64,000 bases of DNA from Cycas panzhihuaensis (Eukaryota > Cycadophyta): assembly GCA_023213395.1 (NCBI GenBank), contig CM041465.1, positions 155,379,741 through 155,443,740 on the forward strand, written 5' to 3'. Under the pieces are notes generated by a model. The model searched no databases. It had not been told where the DNA came from and was given only the letters and a program-made list of their open reading frames with translations. This document shows, piece after piece, positions 44,345 to 55,535 of this stretch. Position 1 is the first letter of the stretch; the number at the start of each line of letters is the position of its first letter. The position numbers and the translations under genes were made by a program.

Positions 44345-45300
44345 ATGTCATCTCAATTTAAGCAAAATGTTAACTACATATTGAAAGACAAAGAAAATTG
44401 GGATATATGGTACACTGGAATTAAAAATACTGCAAAGTATGAAGGCCTTTGGAGAGCCCACTTGCAACTTACACCCAAAGATACCAAAGAATGGCTACAA
44501 CAATCGCTTCAGTGGATACGCCCCAACAGCTCTTACAGATCTTTGCAATTTAAACTACAATGGGAGATAGATGATGAAAAGATTCATGCAAGAATTTTGT
44601 TAGTCATTGATCACTCCTTGCACAACTTGATAAACGAAGATGAACATGATACAGCCTGGAAGGTCCTAGAAGTTCTTAGAAAGAACTTTGATATAAAGTC
44701 AAATTTAGAATTTGTTCATCTTGTTTTGAAAATGAACAAATTAAAAATGCAGAAGGGACGAGCTCATGAGACAATAAATCTCCTTCGACCAATCAAACAA
44801 GCAATTGACAAAGACTTTAAGACCCAATGCATCACTTGGGCATTTTTGATCCAGTCATGTTTATGTGTCCCTGATTATAAAAACTTACTTGGAAGTCTTC
44901 AATCTAGTGGAACATTGAAGACACTCAACTTCGAAGTACTTGTCGCAAAGTTTATAGAATTTGACAAGACCTTTGATACAAATTTTGTAGCCTCTGACTC
45001 TCTTGTAGATGTAGCCTTTGAGGTAGAAGAAGAAGTTTGCTACACAAAAAATCAAGGTCCCTCTCATAGTAGACGAAATAACTGAGCAAGAGGAAGAGGA
45101 AGAAATATGGGAAATCATCCACAAGGTCAATCAAACCCTTAATCACAACCTCGACAATTTCAAGGCCAAGGTCCACCTCAACAAAGAGAAAGACAACAAA
45201 GCCAAACCAAGATTTCTTCGTGGACTGGTAATCAAACCATTATATGTGATCAGTGTAACCATAAAGGACACTTAGCAAAAGATTACAGAACTACCACTTA
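44345..45300 (+). pseudogene. B gag with zinc knuckle
   Basis: 246 residues are open from ATG 44345, an almost complete copia Gag. It reads NVNYILKDKENWDIWYTGIK with the conserved Trp, then ILLVIDHSLHNLINEDEHDT followed by AWKVLEVLRKNF, and EFVHLVLKMNKLKMQKG. A TGA at 45083-45085 interrupts an Arg/Gly/Gln-rich tail (RGRGRN; PQGQSN; PRQFQGQGPP). The zinc knuckle at 45245-45286 is CDQCNHKGHLAKDY, with Tyr in place of the last Cys. Least decayed gag of the older elements. Confidence 0.9.
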
Positions 45301-45990
45301 TAAGTTGGTCAAGTTCCAACCAAAACATGGAGCTCATAATGTTGAAGAAACTTGTGAAGAATCCTTTAGTGGTGCAGGTTTTGTACAAGCACACATTCAA
45401 AGAATTGAGAGATCTTCAGCATCAAATGCCATTGACCAACCAAATAGATACTTTGAAGCTCGGTGTGGATATATCACTTGTGAATTCCCTTCACTAATGC
45501 CAAGCCCTATTGGAATTGCCAATAGTGTGGCTTCAATTGATGGACAGTGGATCATGGACACAGGAGCAACTCAACATATGACATGCAATTGCAGTCTATA
45601 TCAAATATTTGACTCAAATGTTCATGGAGTTATTCACATGCCTAATAAATCACAATAACCTGTTGAAGGAATTGGTAACATTCGCCTGAAGCTCCCATGC
45701 TTAGAAGATTTTACATTGCTTAATGTCTTATACATACCCAATCTCAAACAAAACCTACTATCTTTATCCACACTTGTTTCTCGTGGATTTGATCTGAGTG
45801 TAATCACAAATGACCAGACTCTTAAGGTCATTCACCCTCAAACTAATCAGGTGGTTTTAACTAGACATCTCTCTGGCAAACTCTTTCCATTGAATGGCTC
45901 TCCATCTTCTGAAGCCCATTATGCCTAAAGCCCTTATGCTAATGAAGAATTTGCATTCAATTCCATCTTGACCCATCCAACGTTGTCACT
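45301..45990 (+). pseudogene. B protease and start of GAG-pre-integrase
   Basis: The active-site block WIMDTGATQHMTCN (45548-45589) keeps Asp-Thr-Gly. It is followed by VLYIPNLKQNLLSLSTLVSR and LSGKLFPLNGSPSS. Open pieces are 45305-45658 and 45716-45928, separated by single in-frame stops (a TAA after NKSQ at 45656, another at about 45926). Confidence 0.9.
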
Positions 45991-46900
45991 AGAAGCTCTT
46001 TGACATGCTCGTATGGGCCATGTACACATTGATAGACTTAGAGATCTTTCTAATACTCTTCTAAACCTTCTAAAGTTTTCCTCTAAGCCCTTTAAATGTG
46101 AAGCTTGTATCATTGCCAAATCTCATAGACAACCCTTTCCCAAAAGTCAGTGTAAATCAAGCCATCCATTATAATTGGTACACTCGACGAGGCGCCAATG
46201 CCCATTCTTTCACTGAAGGGCAAGCTATATTACATCTCTTTCATTGATGATTTCACTAGAAAAGTATGGGTAGCTTTTCTACACAAGAAAGATGAAGCAT
46301 TCTATATATTCAAGGAATTCAAAGCCTTAACTAAAAAAGAATCAAGTTATCAACTTAAATGTCTTCGAACTGATAATGGTGGTGAATATACCTCACATGA
46401 GTTTGAAAGCTACCTTCGAGATAATGGCATCAAGCATCAAACGACAGTAGCAGGTACCCCACAACAAAATGAAGTTACCGAGTGCATGAACAGGATAATC
46501 ATGAACATGGCTCATGCTATGTTAATATATAAAAATGTACATGCCTATTTATGGGCTGAAGCAATCTGGACAGTCATTTATTGTATCAATGCTATTAGCC
46601 CATCAAAGGAAGTACAATCACTTAATGAAAAGTGGTCAGGACAAGCCCCCATTGTTCACTACTTTATAATTTTTGGGTCTACATGCTATGCCCATATTTA
46701 AGATGCAGATTGAAATAAACTCTAGCCAAGGGCACTTAAAGGCATCTTTATTGGTTACCCTATGGATAAGAAAGGGTATAAGGTCTTCATACCTTTACAA
46801 TGAAAAATCATCATTACCAGAGATGTCATTTTTGCAGAGACAGAGGATCAGTTACTTAAATTAGACTCCATAGTACACTCACGTTGCTACAATAATGTTA
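45991..46900 (+). pseudogene. B GAG-pre-integrase end and integrase
   Basis: HARMGHVHIDRLRDLS and CEACIIAKSHRQPF form the zinc-binding domain. After a small frame break near 46170, the integrase core 46198-46701 is open: YYISFIDDFTRKVWVAFL with the first catalytic Asp, CLRTDNGGEYTSHEFE with the second, and PQQNEVTECMNR containing the Glu-region (family: QQNGVAERKN), with G-V-A-E-R changed to E-V-T-E-C. Then IFGSTCYAHI, GIFIGYPMDKKGYKVF and IITRDVIFAETE. This whole core is missing from A. Confidence 0.88.
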
Positions 46901-48200
46901 TCAAGTATGATGTTCAGATTTTAAAATTTGGGGGGGGGGACAGACATAAATTATTCCAAATGTTAGAAGCTGACAATAGAGCCTTTGAGGATACAAGTTG
47001 TGACTCTGAACAAATGAGTGCACATCCAACACCATCTTTTGAAGATAACATAGTTGACAAAGGCAAAGTCATTATAGAAGAACCATCCTCTCCACCTTTA
47101 GTTGACAAAGATAAAACAGTGGTAGAAGGACCATCTTCCTTAGGCACATCAACATCCTCCTCACAAAATAATCATTTTAATGAACATGATAATAACTAAG
47201 AAGTTGGGAAAATGAGGACATCATTCCCAACTCGAAGATCTCGAGAAGCCCACCAGCTCAATAGGGACATACGACTAAATGAGGTGGGCAAAACTGGCAC
47301 TCGAAATGCCCATAGAGCAAGGATGCAGGAATCATTATATACTGAGCTTGAACTAACTAAATTATACTTTACTCTTAATAAAGAGCCTTTAATGTACCAA
47401 TAAGTTGTAAAGCATATAACTTGGAGAAACACCATGAACGAAGAGTACCAATCTCTTATCAAGAACGATACATAGGAGCTCGTTGAAAACCAAGTGGCCT
47501 ACAATTAGAACTCTTGTGGCCTTGGCTGCTCAACAAGGTTGGAAAATCCACCAACTCGATATTAAGATCACATTTCTTAATGGAGATCTTGAAGAAGAAA
47601 TTTATATGGCTCAACCAAAAGGATATGAGATTGAAGGTCAAGAGCATAAGGCTTGCAGGCTCAAAAAGTCCTTGTATGGCCTTAAACAAGCCCTTCGCGC
47701 TTGGTTTGCCAAGTTGTCTAAAAGGATGAGGCAACTTAGATACAAGGTTTGTGACTATCAAGATATTGATGCAACATTGTTCATCAAGCGCCATAAGGAT
47801 AAAGTCACTTATCTCATAATCTTTATGGATGACATGCTACTAACGGGTAATAGTGAATAGGCAATAAGCTAGCTGAAAAAAGACCTTGGTAAAATGTTTG
47901 AATTGTCTGACCTCAGTTTGATAAAATATTACTTGGGAATTGAAGTAACACAAAAGAATGGAAAAATTTTCCTCTCCTAAGAAAAATACATCAACAATCT
48001 TCTAACTAAGTTCTAGTTAGAAGATGCTTGACCAATGATATTACCTATGGATCTTAATACCAAACTCTCAGCTGAAGGTGACACTAGGGAGGTAGACGCA
48101 ACACTCTATAGGAAACTTGTAGGTAGTCTCATCTACACTACCAATACAAGGCTAGATATTATACATTCTGTCAGTATTCTTACTCGTTACATGACAAATC
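46901..48200 (+). pseudogene. B linker and reverse transcriptase with internal deletion
   Basis: The Ser/Pro/Asp-rich linker (46960-47199) matches A 3564-3857. The reverse transcriptase lacks about 153 nt at 47486/47487 relative to A 4088-4240, removing the NKWVFK to EAFTPI part. What remains (47483-47860) is open: IHQLDIKITFLNGDLEEEIY, KKSLYGLKQALRAW and VTYLIIFMDDMLLTGNSE. The catalytic block is FMDD instead of FVDD, with both Asp kept. It continues as FELSDLSLIKYYLGIEV and GSLIYTTNTRLDII. Confidence 0.88.
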
Positions 48201-48728
48201 CTAAGCAGAATCATTGGCAGGTAGCAGTGCGATTGTTGAGATACCTTAAGATGACCAGTAAATATGGTCTGTTGTATGAACCTAATTCAGACTTCAAGCT
48301 CGCATACGCACTCAGACTTTGTATGAGATAAAGATACAGGAAGATCTACATCTGGGTATGTAACATTTCATGGAACAACACCAATATCATGGAGATCCAG
48401 ATGGCAGAAGATAGTTGCAGATTCAACTACCGAAGATGAATACATTCCTACTTCTGAGACCAGTAAAGAGGTGATATGATTAAGAAAATTATTAGAAATA
48501 TTAAATATCACCCAAACAAGTCCTACGAGTCTTCATGTGGATAATCAATCTACAATCTGCATGGCGAAAATTCCTATATTTCATGATCATACCAAATACA
48601 TAAGTATGAAAGTCCACAAGATTAGGGAACTTGTTCATGATGACACAATTCAATTAGATTACTGCCCCATAGTAGATCAAGTGGTCGATATCTTTACCAA
48701 ACCACTACAAAGGGTGAAGTTTGAATAG
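48201..48728 (+). pseudogene. B RNase H
   Basis: QVAVRLLRYLKMTSKYGLLY, then a shifted stretch over the DSD and TAEAEY blocks, then the open piece 48537-48728: MDNQSTICMAKIPIFHDH, KYISMKVHKIREL and VVDIFTKPLQRVKFE. Normal end of a copia polyprotein. Matches A 4961-5466. Confidence 0.88.
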
Positions 48729-49217
48729 TTCCGAAGGTAACTCGGCCTTAGGGCCTCCATCTTCGATTAATCAAAGAAGATGGCAACTATATCATCATAC
48801 TCTATTCTCTTCATGAAAACCCCTTGTGGGCGCGGAAGAATAAGAGTAAGTCTCTGCTTTATCCTCTTTGTGAAAACCCCATGTGGGCACGGAAGGATAA
48901 GGGTTGTACCTATTTTGAAAAATCACAACTTGTGAAAACCCAAAAAGGCATAGGGGATGACCAAATAGTATATGGAGACTTAGCAGATTAAGCTGCATAT
49001 TTAAGCTACTTGGCTATCATGCTACATCAAAGAGCCACCTTAGCCATTTTGATTTATCAAATGGGCTATAGATCTTAGAAAGTTCGTGGGTTTTTATTTT
49101 CCATGAGGGTTTTCCCACAAAAGTGTCATTTAGAATTTCAATGTAATAATGAGACTTAAATGAAGACCTCATAGAATAGATTTTCTGAAAATGACCTTCC
49201 ACCATTAAAGGGGGGAT
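48729..49217 (+). other. B 3' untranslated region with GAAAACCC repeats and polypurine tract
   Basis: The TGAAAACCC motif recurs near 48813, 48870 and 48931, twice followed by TGTGGGC(G/A)CGGAAG and a GATAAGG or AATAAGAG block, a spacing of roughly 60 bp. The polypurine tract, six G after AAA, is at 49207-49215. Confidence 0.7.
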
Positions 49218-49529
49218 TGAAAGAGGTTCATGTATCAAGGTCATTTGTATAGAGTAATTATGTGACCTTAGGAGATATTATTAGCATTAGCCTCTTAATG
49301 AAATATACTTTATGTGCATTTAGATGTAATTTCGGGTTCATGTCATTAGGCAGGAAAATCCTAACCCTAATGCTCACCCTCAATAATAAAAGGTGAAATC
49401 TCAAGGAGGGAGTAATTATTCATTCTCACCTCCAAGCTTGCTATCATATCTTGTTTCATCTTCTTTTTCATTCTCCATTGCCATTGTGTGCATGTGAGTG
49501 ATTTATCTCCTAGATCCATCCTTCTTTCA
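49218..49529 (+). repeat. B 3' LTR
   Basis: Starts TGAAAGAGGTTCATG, ends CCTTCTTTCA; target duplication GTATA follows at 49530-49534. Confidence 0.93.
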
Positions 49530-49534
49530 GTATA

Positions 49535-50500
49535 GGCTACTGTCACATCTTATTTTGCCTGATATAAAAGCATGTACTATAGTGAGTCATAATGATAAAA
49601 TTTAGTATTTGAAGTATGGTCATCTTCCTATAGATAAATTAAAAAATATGAAAAAGGAAGGACTAGTCAGTGGTATACCCTAGATCACATCCAATAAGTT
49701 TGTATGTAAAAGCTACCAATCAAGAAAACAACACAGGCTACCCTTCTAAGAAAGCGAGTGGCATGTCCAAAAAAAGTTAGAATTAGTGCACACTAATTTA
49801 TATGGACCATTCACTCCAATTCCATTGATGGATATAGATACTTCCTCATATTCATAGATGACTTGACCAAAAAAATCTGGGTCTGCTTCTTATATAATAA
49901 ATCAGAAGTTTATGATGTATTCAAAGAATTCAAAGCTGAAGTAAAACTAGAGATTGAGGAAAAAATCAAGTGCATAAGATCTAATGGTAAAGGCAAGTAT
50001 ATCTCCAAAGAATTTTTAGAATACTATAAGGTGAATGGAATACAGAGGTAATTCATAATGCCCTACATACCTCAATCTAATACGGTCACCAAAAGGAAAA
50101 ACAAAGTCATTATAGAAATGGCTCATAGTATAATGTACGAGAAAAATGTTCCAAAAATATATTGGGCTAAAGCAATTAGCACAACTTTTTATTTATTGAA
50201 TAGAAGCCCAACCAAGGTAGTAGACCTTCTCACTCTAGAAGAAGCATGAACAGGAAGAAAGCTAGATGTGAGTCATCTGAAAGTGTTTGGTTGTTAAGCA
50301 TTTTTTCACATACCAGACAAAAAAAGAATAAATCTTGACTCAAAAAGTTTGGAATATATAATGGTTGGCTATAGTAAGAACTCCAAAGCCTACAAATGCA
50401 TAGATCTAAAGATAAATAAGACGTATGTAAGTCGAGATGTCATCTTCAATGAGGAAGACAAAGATACAAACCAAATCCAAGTAATAAAAAAAACACCTTA
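49535..50500 (+). pseudogene. C GAG-pre-integrase and integrase (decayed)
   Basis: Resumes C after B. YLKYGHLPIDKLKNM (family: HxRLGHxxxxxL) and LVHTNLYGPFTPI open the integrase. The open piece 49863-50051 reads KKIWVCFLYNKSEVYDVFKE then CIRSNGKGKYISKEF, where the catalytic Asp of RSDNGGEY is lost (S-N-G-K-G-K). 50058-50249 has PQSNTVTKRKNKVIIEMAHS, again with the Glu of GVAER replaced (Lys), then VPKIYWAKAI and LLNRSPTKVV. C integrase is therefore missing at least two catalytic residues. Confidence 0.85.
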
Positions 50501-51600
50501 GGTGGCTTCTCTTAACATTCCTATGGAAGAAGAATCAAGCATAACTTTAGAAGATATTTCAAAAGAATCTATCTCACCCCAAGCTTCTTACAAGGATTCC
50601 ACTCCAAAAGATGAAGAATCCTCTCTTAAAGAGTCGTGAACTAAGAAAGACAAAAAGGAAAAAAAGGTCCCTAAGTGGTACCTTAAAATAATTGAGGAAG
50701 GAAAAGGGGAAATACTTCCTCATAGAATAAAGAGTCAAAAATACAGAGCCTTTTTCAGTCATATAAAGCCATAATCATATACTAAAGCAAAAGAGCACAA
50801 TGAATGGAGAAATGCCACAGATGCTAAACTAGACTCCATCATCATAAACTAAACTTGGGAACTGGTAGAATTACCACCCAATAATTCAGTTGTAAATTAT
50901 AAATAGGTCTACAAAATAAAAGAAGGAGAAAATGGGAAGATAGAAAAATATAAATCTAGGCTAGTTGCAAAAGTCTACACACAAACAACAGTAGTGGATT
51001 ATGATAAAAGTTTCTCACCTATAGCTAAGCTAAACATAGTGAGAATAATAATAGCCCTAACAATATAAAAGAATTAAAAAATATACCAATTGGATATCAA
51101 AAGTACTTTTTTGAATGGTGAAATAGAAGAAGAAGTCTACATATCATAACTTCAGTGTTATATTAAGAAGGGATAAGAGCACTTGGTTTGTAAACTAAAA
51201 AAGGCACTATATGGTCTAAAATAGGCTCCTCACACTTGGTATGCCAAATTAGATAACCATCTTTATAACAATGGTTTTTACAGGTGCATCTCAGGCTCAA
51301 GTCTGTATATTAAAAATAGGAATGGTGTAACAACTATAATAGTGGTGTATATTGATGACACAATTCTCACTGTTGATGATGAAGAATCAATATCTAACAT
51401 AAAAGGTTAGTTGGAGAATAAGTTTGAAATGATAGATTTGGGTCTTCTCAACTATTACCTAGGAATCCAAGTCAATTAAGAGGGTAACTCAGTCACTTTA
51501 TGCTAAAGCAGATACATTAGAGACTTGCTAACAAAATTCCAAATAGAAGAATGTAATCCATGCTCCACTCTTATGGAAGTAAATTGAAGTATGGTTCCAG
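50501..51600 (+). pseudogene. C linker and reverse transcriptase (decayed)
   Basis: An acidic Ser-rich linker, then EHNEWRNATDAKLDSI, TWELVELPPNNSVVNYK, KYKSRLVAKVYTQTTVVDYD, YQLDIKSTFLNGEIEEEVYI, CKLKKALYGLK and the catalytic VVYIDDTIL near 51345 with both Asp (family: YVDDMIL). Then MIDLGLLNYYLGIQV and RYIRDLLTKFQIEECNP. Stops at Trp and Gln codons. Confidence 0.87.
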
Positions 51601-52303
51601 ATGAGTAGAAACCACATGTTGATGCCACCTTATATAGGTAGCTCATTGGCAGTGTCATCTACCTCACAATAATTAGACTTGATATTTCATACTTTATAGG
51701 TCTAATATCAAGATATATGCATGATCTTAGAGTAAATCATTAGAAAGTTATAAAGAAGATAATGAGATATTTAAAAGGAATAATAAAATTAAGGTTAACA
51801 TTTTTAAAAGAAAAATCTCTCAAATTAACTAGATTCTGTAATCTAGACTAGGCAAGAGACAAAGAACAAAGGAAATCAACCAGCAGTCACTATTTTTTTC
51901 TAGGCGCAGCACCAATCTCCTAAAGCAACAAAAGCAAGCTATAGTGTCTCTATCATTTACAAAGGCTAAGTATAAATCAATAGTTAGTATAACTACTAAA
52001 GCAATATGGCTAAGACAACTCCTTAATGACCTAAAGGTACCTCAAAAAGGAGTAATAACACTCCATTGTGATAATCAAAGCACCATCAATCTTACGAAGA
52101 ATCTAGTACTTCATGCAAGAACTAAGCACATTAAAGTATATCATCATTTTATTCAAGAGAAGGTTCAAACCAAGGAGATAGATTTTGTCAACTACCCAAT
52201 AGGTGATCAAGTGGCTAATATATTCACAAAGCTACTAGGAAAGGAAAAATTTCTAATCCTTAGAGATAAAATAGGATGAAAGGGATAAAACATTAAGAGA
52301 GAG
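51601..52303 (+). pseudogene. C RNase H and polypurine tract
   Basis: GSVIYLTIIRLDISYFIGLI, MRYLKGIIKLRLTF, then the shifted open piece 51944-52279: KAKYKSIVSITTKAIWLRQL, LHCDNQSTINLTKNLVLHAR, KHIKVYHHFIQEKVQ and GDQVANIFTKLLGKEKF. Ends with a purine run (AAGAGAGAG) at 52295-52303 before the LTR. Confidence 0.87.
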
Positions 52304-52511
52304 TATTAGAATGTAATGTTTTATCTAGGGTCCTAAGTATGTCTCTATGTACATATCTTTAATGTAACTAAAAGACACGTATCACTCTATCATATTTCGA
52401 TTACAAATTAGTTCAAGTGGAGTTATAAACCCTAAATGTATTTAATCCCTAGTTCTCTTAATAATATTCATTTAAGAATTATTCATCTACTGCTTAAGTG
52501 TCTATCTAACA
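52304..52511 (+). repeat. C 3' LTR
   Basis: 208 nt, starts TATTAGAATGTAATG (TG decayed to TA), ends ATCTAACA. Confidence 0.9.
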
Positions 52512-54754
52512 AAAAGAGCATCTAATCAATAATGCTCTCAGTGATGTATGTGTCAAATTTTAAATGATTCTAATAAGTGTAGATCCTATTTTGAATGTTT
52601 CCAATTATGGTACAAATTAGAGCTGGAAACATGAGATCTTAGTGTTTCCAATGAGAAATCAAGCTTTTTGTGTCATGCAATCTTATCTCAAAATGAAGCT
52701 TTTAGTTATGCACTTATTTAACCATAAAAGTACCAAAATTATAAATATTACAAACTTCTAAAAAATCTCAAATATTACTTATCTTTGTATGTTCTTTACC
52801 TATAATAACATTAGCTCTATTTTATCCATCATTTGTGATTATAGCTAAAATGCTTTTACTACATGTAGGAAATCTTCAATGATATTTTAATCTATGGAAT
52901 AGATTGCATCAATGACATTGCTTCTCCACATCAAGAGCTAATTTAGATTCATATCCAAATATTAGAATACTTGTTTAAATAGGAAATGCCAAGTGCGACC
53001 CATTCTCTACATAAAAGAACTACCATCAAGTGCTTGTATATACCAATGAGCATAATAATATTTAGTAGCTTATGACTGTAATAACACTTCTATAGTTATA
53101 GCTACTCTTTCCAAGGATGTGGTTTTAGTACATCATGAGATTAAGGTTACAATTTTTATTTGTTTCAAGCTATATAGTGGGTGTAATTTGGTACTTTATC
53201 CTCAATATCACTATATATAGGTCACAAGGTTAAAGCTTACTACTTGTACAATCCATGTTATGCTAAAAATAATGGTTGTAGTCCATTACACTTCTATTAG
53301 TAGATGATGATCTTGGAATTTAACATAGAAAAGGCTTTTATAATTTTATCACTTAATGGAAAAATAAATAAATAAATAAAATACCAAAAAGTCTTACTCC
53401 ATAACAAATGTTTCCTATATTATAATTGAATAACCAAGCTCCTTCAAAGCTAAGTAGTAAAGATCTACTTACATTCATGAACCTAAGAACCTACAAATAG
53501 AAATTCACATAAATTGAAATAGTTTTGCATACTAATAAATGTGGTTCAAAGAAAGGAGAAGCAAAGGACTTGAGATCAACTCTTTATTCACCATTATATG
53601 ATTGCTTATTCCATCACTTTTGTTTTTTTTTTTCTTTTCTTTTCTTTTTTCATTTTGTTAGGGGAGGAGGGTCAAACAACCCCTTGCACTAGTTTCATAG
53701 GGGTAAAGGGAGAGCAAGAAAACCCCTTGCATTGGTTTTTCAAGGGTAAAATGTGGGAGAAAAAACCCCTCCTTTTCCCCCATGCCCCTTGTTTTTAATT
53801 TATTTTTAATGTTTCTATTATTACGAGGCAAGTTGGACACTCAAATCCCCTAGCAACATGAACAACAAGACAATGACTTAAACTAAATTAGATTTGGGTT
53901 TGGAATAATGTGTAATGTGTTATTATCTCTAGGGTGAATATCATAGGCAAAAATATGAGACAGTAGAGGATAAAATGACATATTTATGTATAAAATTTTC
54001 CTTAATTTTGGGATGTGAAGTTGAAGGAATAAGTGGGAATCTTAAGGTACTTGTTAAAGAGGATTTGAGTTTTAGGGTGATGTGTTGGTCAACTCATCTA
54101 CCACATATTAAATTCCAATTTATCTTCATTATTAGTTTATTAGAAAAGTTGCATAAACACAAATATAAAATCTTTAAAAGTCTCTATATTAAGGACTTTT
54201 TAGTTCTATAGAATTGTAAATAAAAATTTATGCATCTAATTTAAGCTAGTTAGTTTCTAGTATCCAACCTACTTTAAATGATTAACCAAGTATATAAAGA
54301 TATCTTGAAATCCAATGGAGCCTGCCACACTCTTTCAAACCTTTACTCTAAGTAGCCTCCCAACTAACATAATTCTATATCTAGTTTAGCCTTTCTATCA
54401 TCAAGATTAATGAGACTAGTAATCTATGTATATGTAAGATATAGAAATTAGCAAATCCTTTGAAGTAGTACCATGCTTAGTCCATCCCCTACCTATAGGT
54501 TATTCTAATAGTAAGGCTACAAAGGTAATTAGATAGCATGAGTTTATGAATTACCTTTATTATGAAATTATTTGAATTTATAAGCCTAAACAAGCTATGT
54601 AAGAGTATGCTATAGGATCTAATCTCTTTCATTAGGATCATAGAATTAGAGAAGATTTACAATCAACTTTTACACATTCTTTATGCCTTAAACCATTGTA
54701 AAGTAGAGACTACTAAATTAACTAATTACTTATAGAGAACCCTTTTCTTGGTTC
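52512..54754. other. Unassigned DNA between C and E2
   Basis: No LTR or retrotransposon protein recognised. It contains a T-rich run (53622-53652) followed by a roughly 30-bp direct repeat starting AACCCCTTGCA (53678-53707 and 53721-53750). The opposite-strand open frames over it (53598-53798 and 53658-53840) are low-complexity and not convincing genes. Confidence 0.45.
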
Positions 54755-55001
54755 TCTTAGAATAATGCCCACATTGGGGCAATTATCCACATTGGAGTGA
54801 TAACCCATAATTATTAGGTGTTTATCAACATCAAGCAATGATAGACCTTGAGAGGTGTTCTAAATCCTCTTTTCCCTGTCTATATTTACATAGGGTTTGA
54901 AGAACTTAGTGTTCATCAACACCTCCTTCCTTATAGATTATTGGTTACTCCTTCTTTCTTATTACTTTGCATGTCTTTACTCTTGTCCTCTAATTCCATA
55001 A
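54755..55001 (+). repeat. E2 5' LTR
   Basis: Starts TCTTAGAATAATGCCCACAT (decayed TGTTGGCATAATGCC) and ends CCATAA. A short stretch around CCACATTGG is duplicated compared with E1. A primer site TGGTATCAAAGCC follows at 55004-55016. Confidence 0.87.
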
Positions 55002-55016
55002 TTTGGTATCAAAGCC

Positions 55017-55464
55017 TTAGTGCTCTTTATTAACATCTTGTCTAATTATCCTCCTCCTTTGTGGGTCTATGTGCATTATCCTATCTACATGATATTACAT
55101 TAAATACAATGTCTGTACTATTTACAAAGTGCATCCATTATTTTATATTAAATCACATTTGTGTTTTTTTTATCCAATCCTTCAAGATTGGTCTATATTG
55201 GCCATTCATATCTCTAATTTGACTAGTATAAGAGGGCTCTCTTGATGTATATGGTTCCATCAAGTTTTTATATATTTATATGTATACTATACATACTCCA
55301 TTCTATTACATGATTGTATATTTATGATTAGGAGGATACAATATATTACATTCATACCTAGTATATTACCATTATAAGCAGTCCATTATTTAAAAGACTA
55401 GTGAATATCTAGTTGTTAGATTATATTATCCATTGTGTCATTAAGTGTGGCCATCCCTCATACT

Positions 55465-55535
<71 letters not shown>

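Larger units (their letters stand above)
42028..49529 (+). mobile_element. Element B: Ty1/copia element inserted in C
   Basis: 7.5 kb with two 312-nt LTRs and an exact target duplication GTATA. Order: LTR, primer site, 2-kb leader, gag, zinc knuckle, protease, integrase, reverse transcriptase (about 153 nt deleted), RNase H, GAAAACCC repeats, polypurine tract, LTR. By eye the LTRs differ at about 20 of 312 positions. Same family as A. It has fewer stops than A, C or E1. Confidence 0.93.
39853..52511 (+). mobile_element. Element C: Ty1/copia element split by B
   Basis: About 5.15 kb once B and its duplicated GTATA are removed, a normal copia length. LTRs 39853-40062 and 52304-52511; flanks GAAAG (39848-39852) and AAAAG (52512-52516), a 4-of-5 duplication. 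Order gag, protease, integrase, reverse transcriptase, RNase H. All domains decayed. Confidence 0.9.

Noticed and set aside
44885-45176. Two overlapping minus-strand frames of 81 and 74 codons
   Set aside because: Antisense to B gag, with no family resemblance.
53598-53840. Opposing 66- and 60-codon frames
   Set aside because: Low-complexity T-rich sequence plus a 30-bp duplication; no recognisable protein.
55467-55533. (AT)n tract as an origin or regulatory element
   Set aside because: A simple microsatellite; nothing else supports a function.
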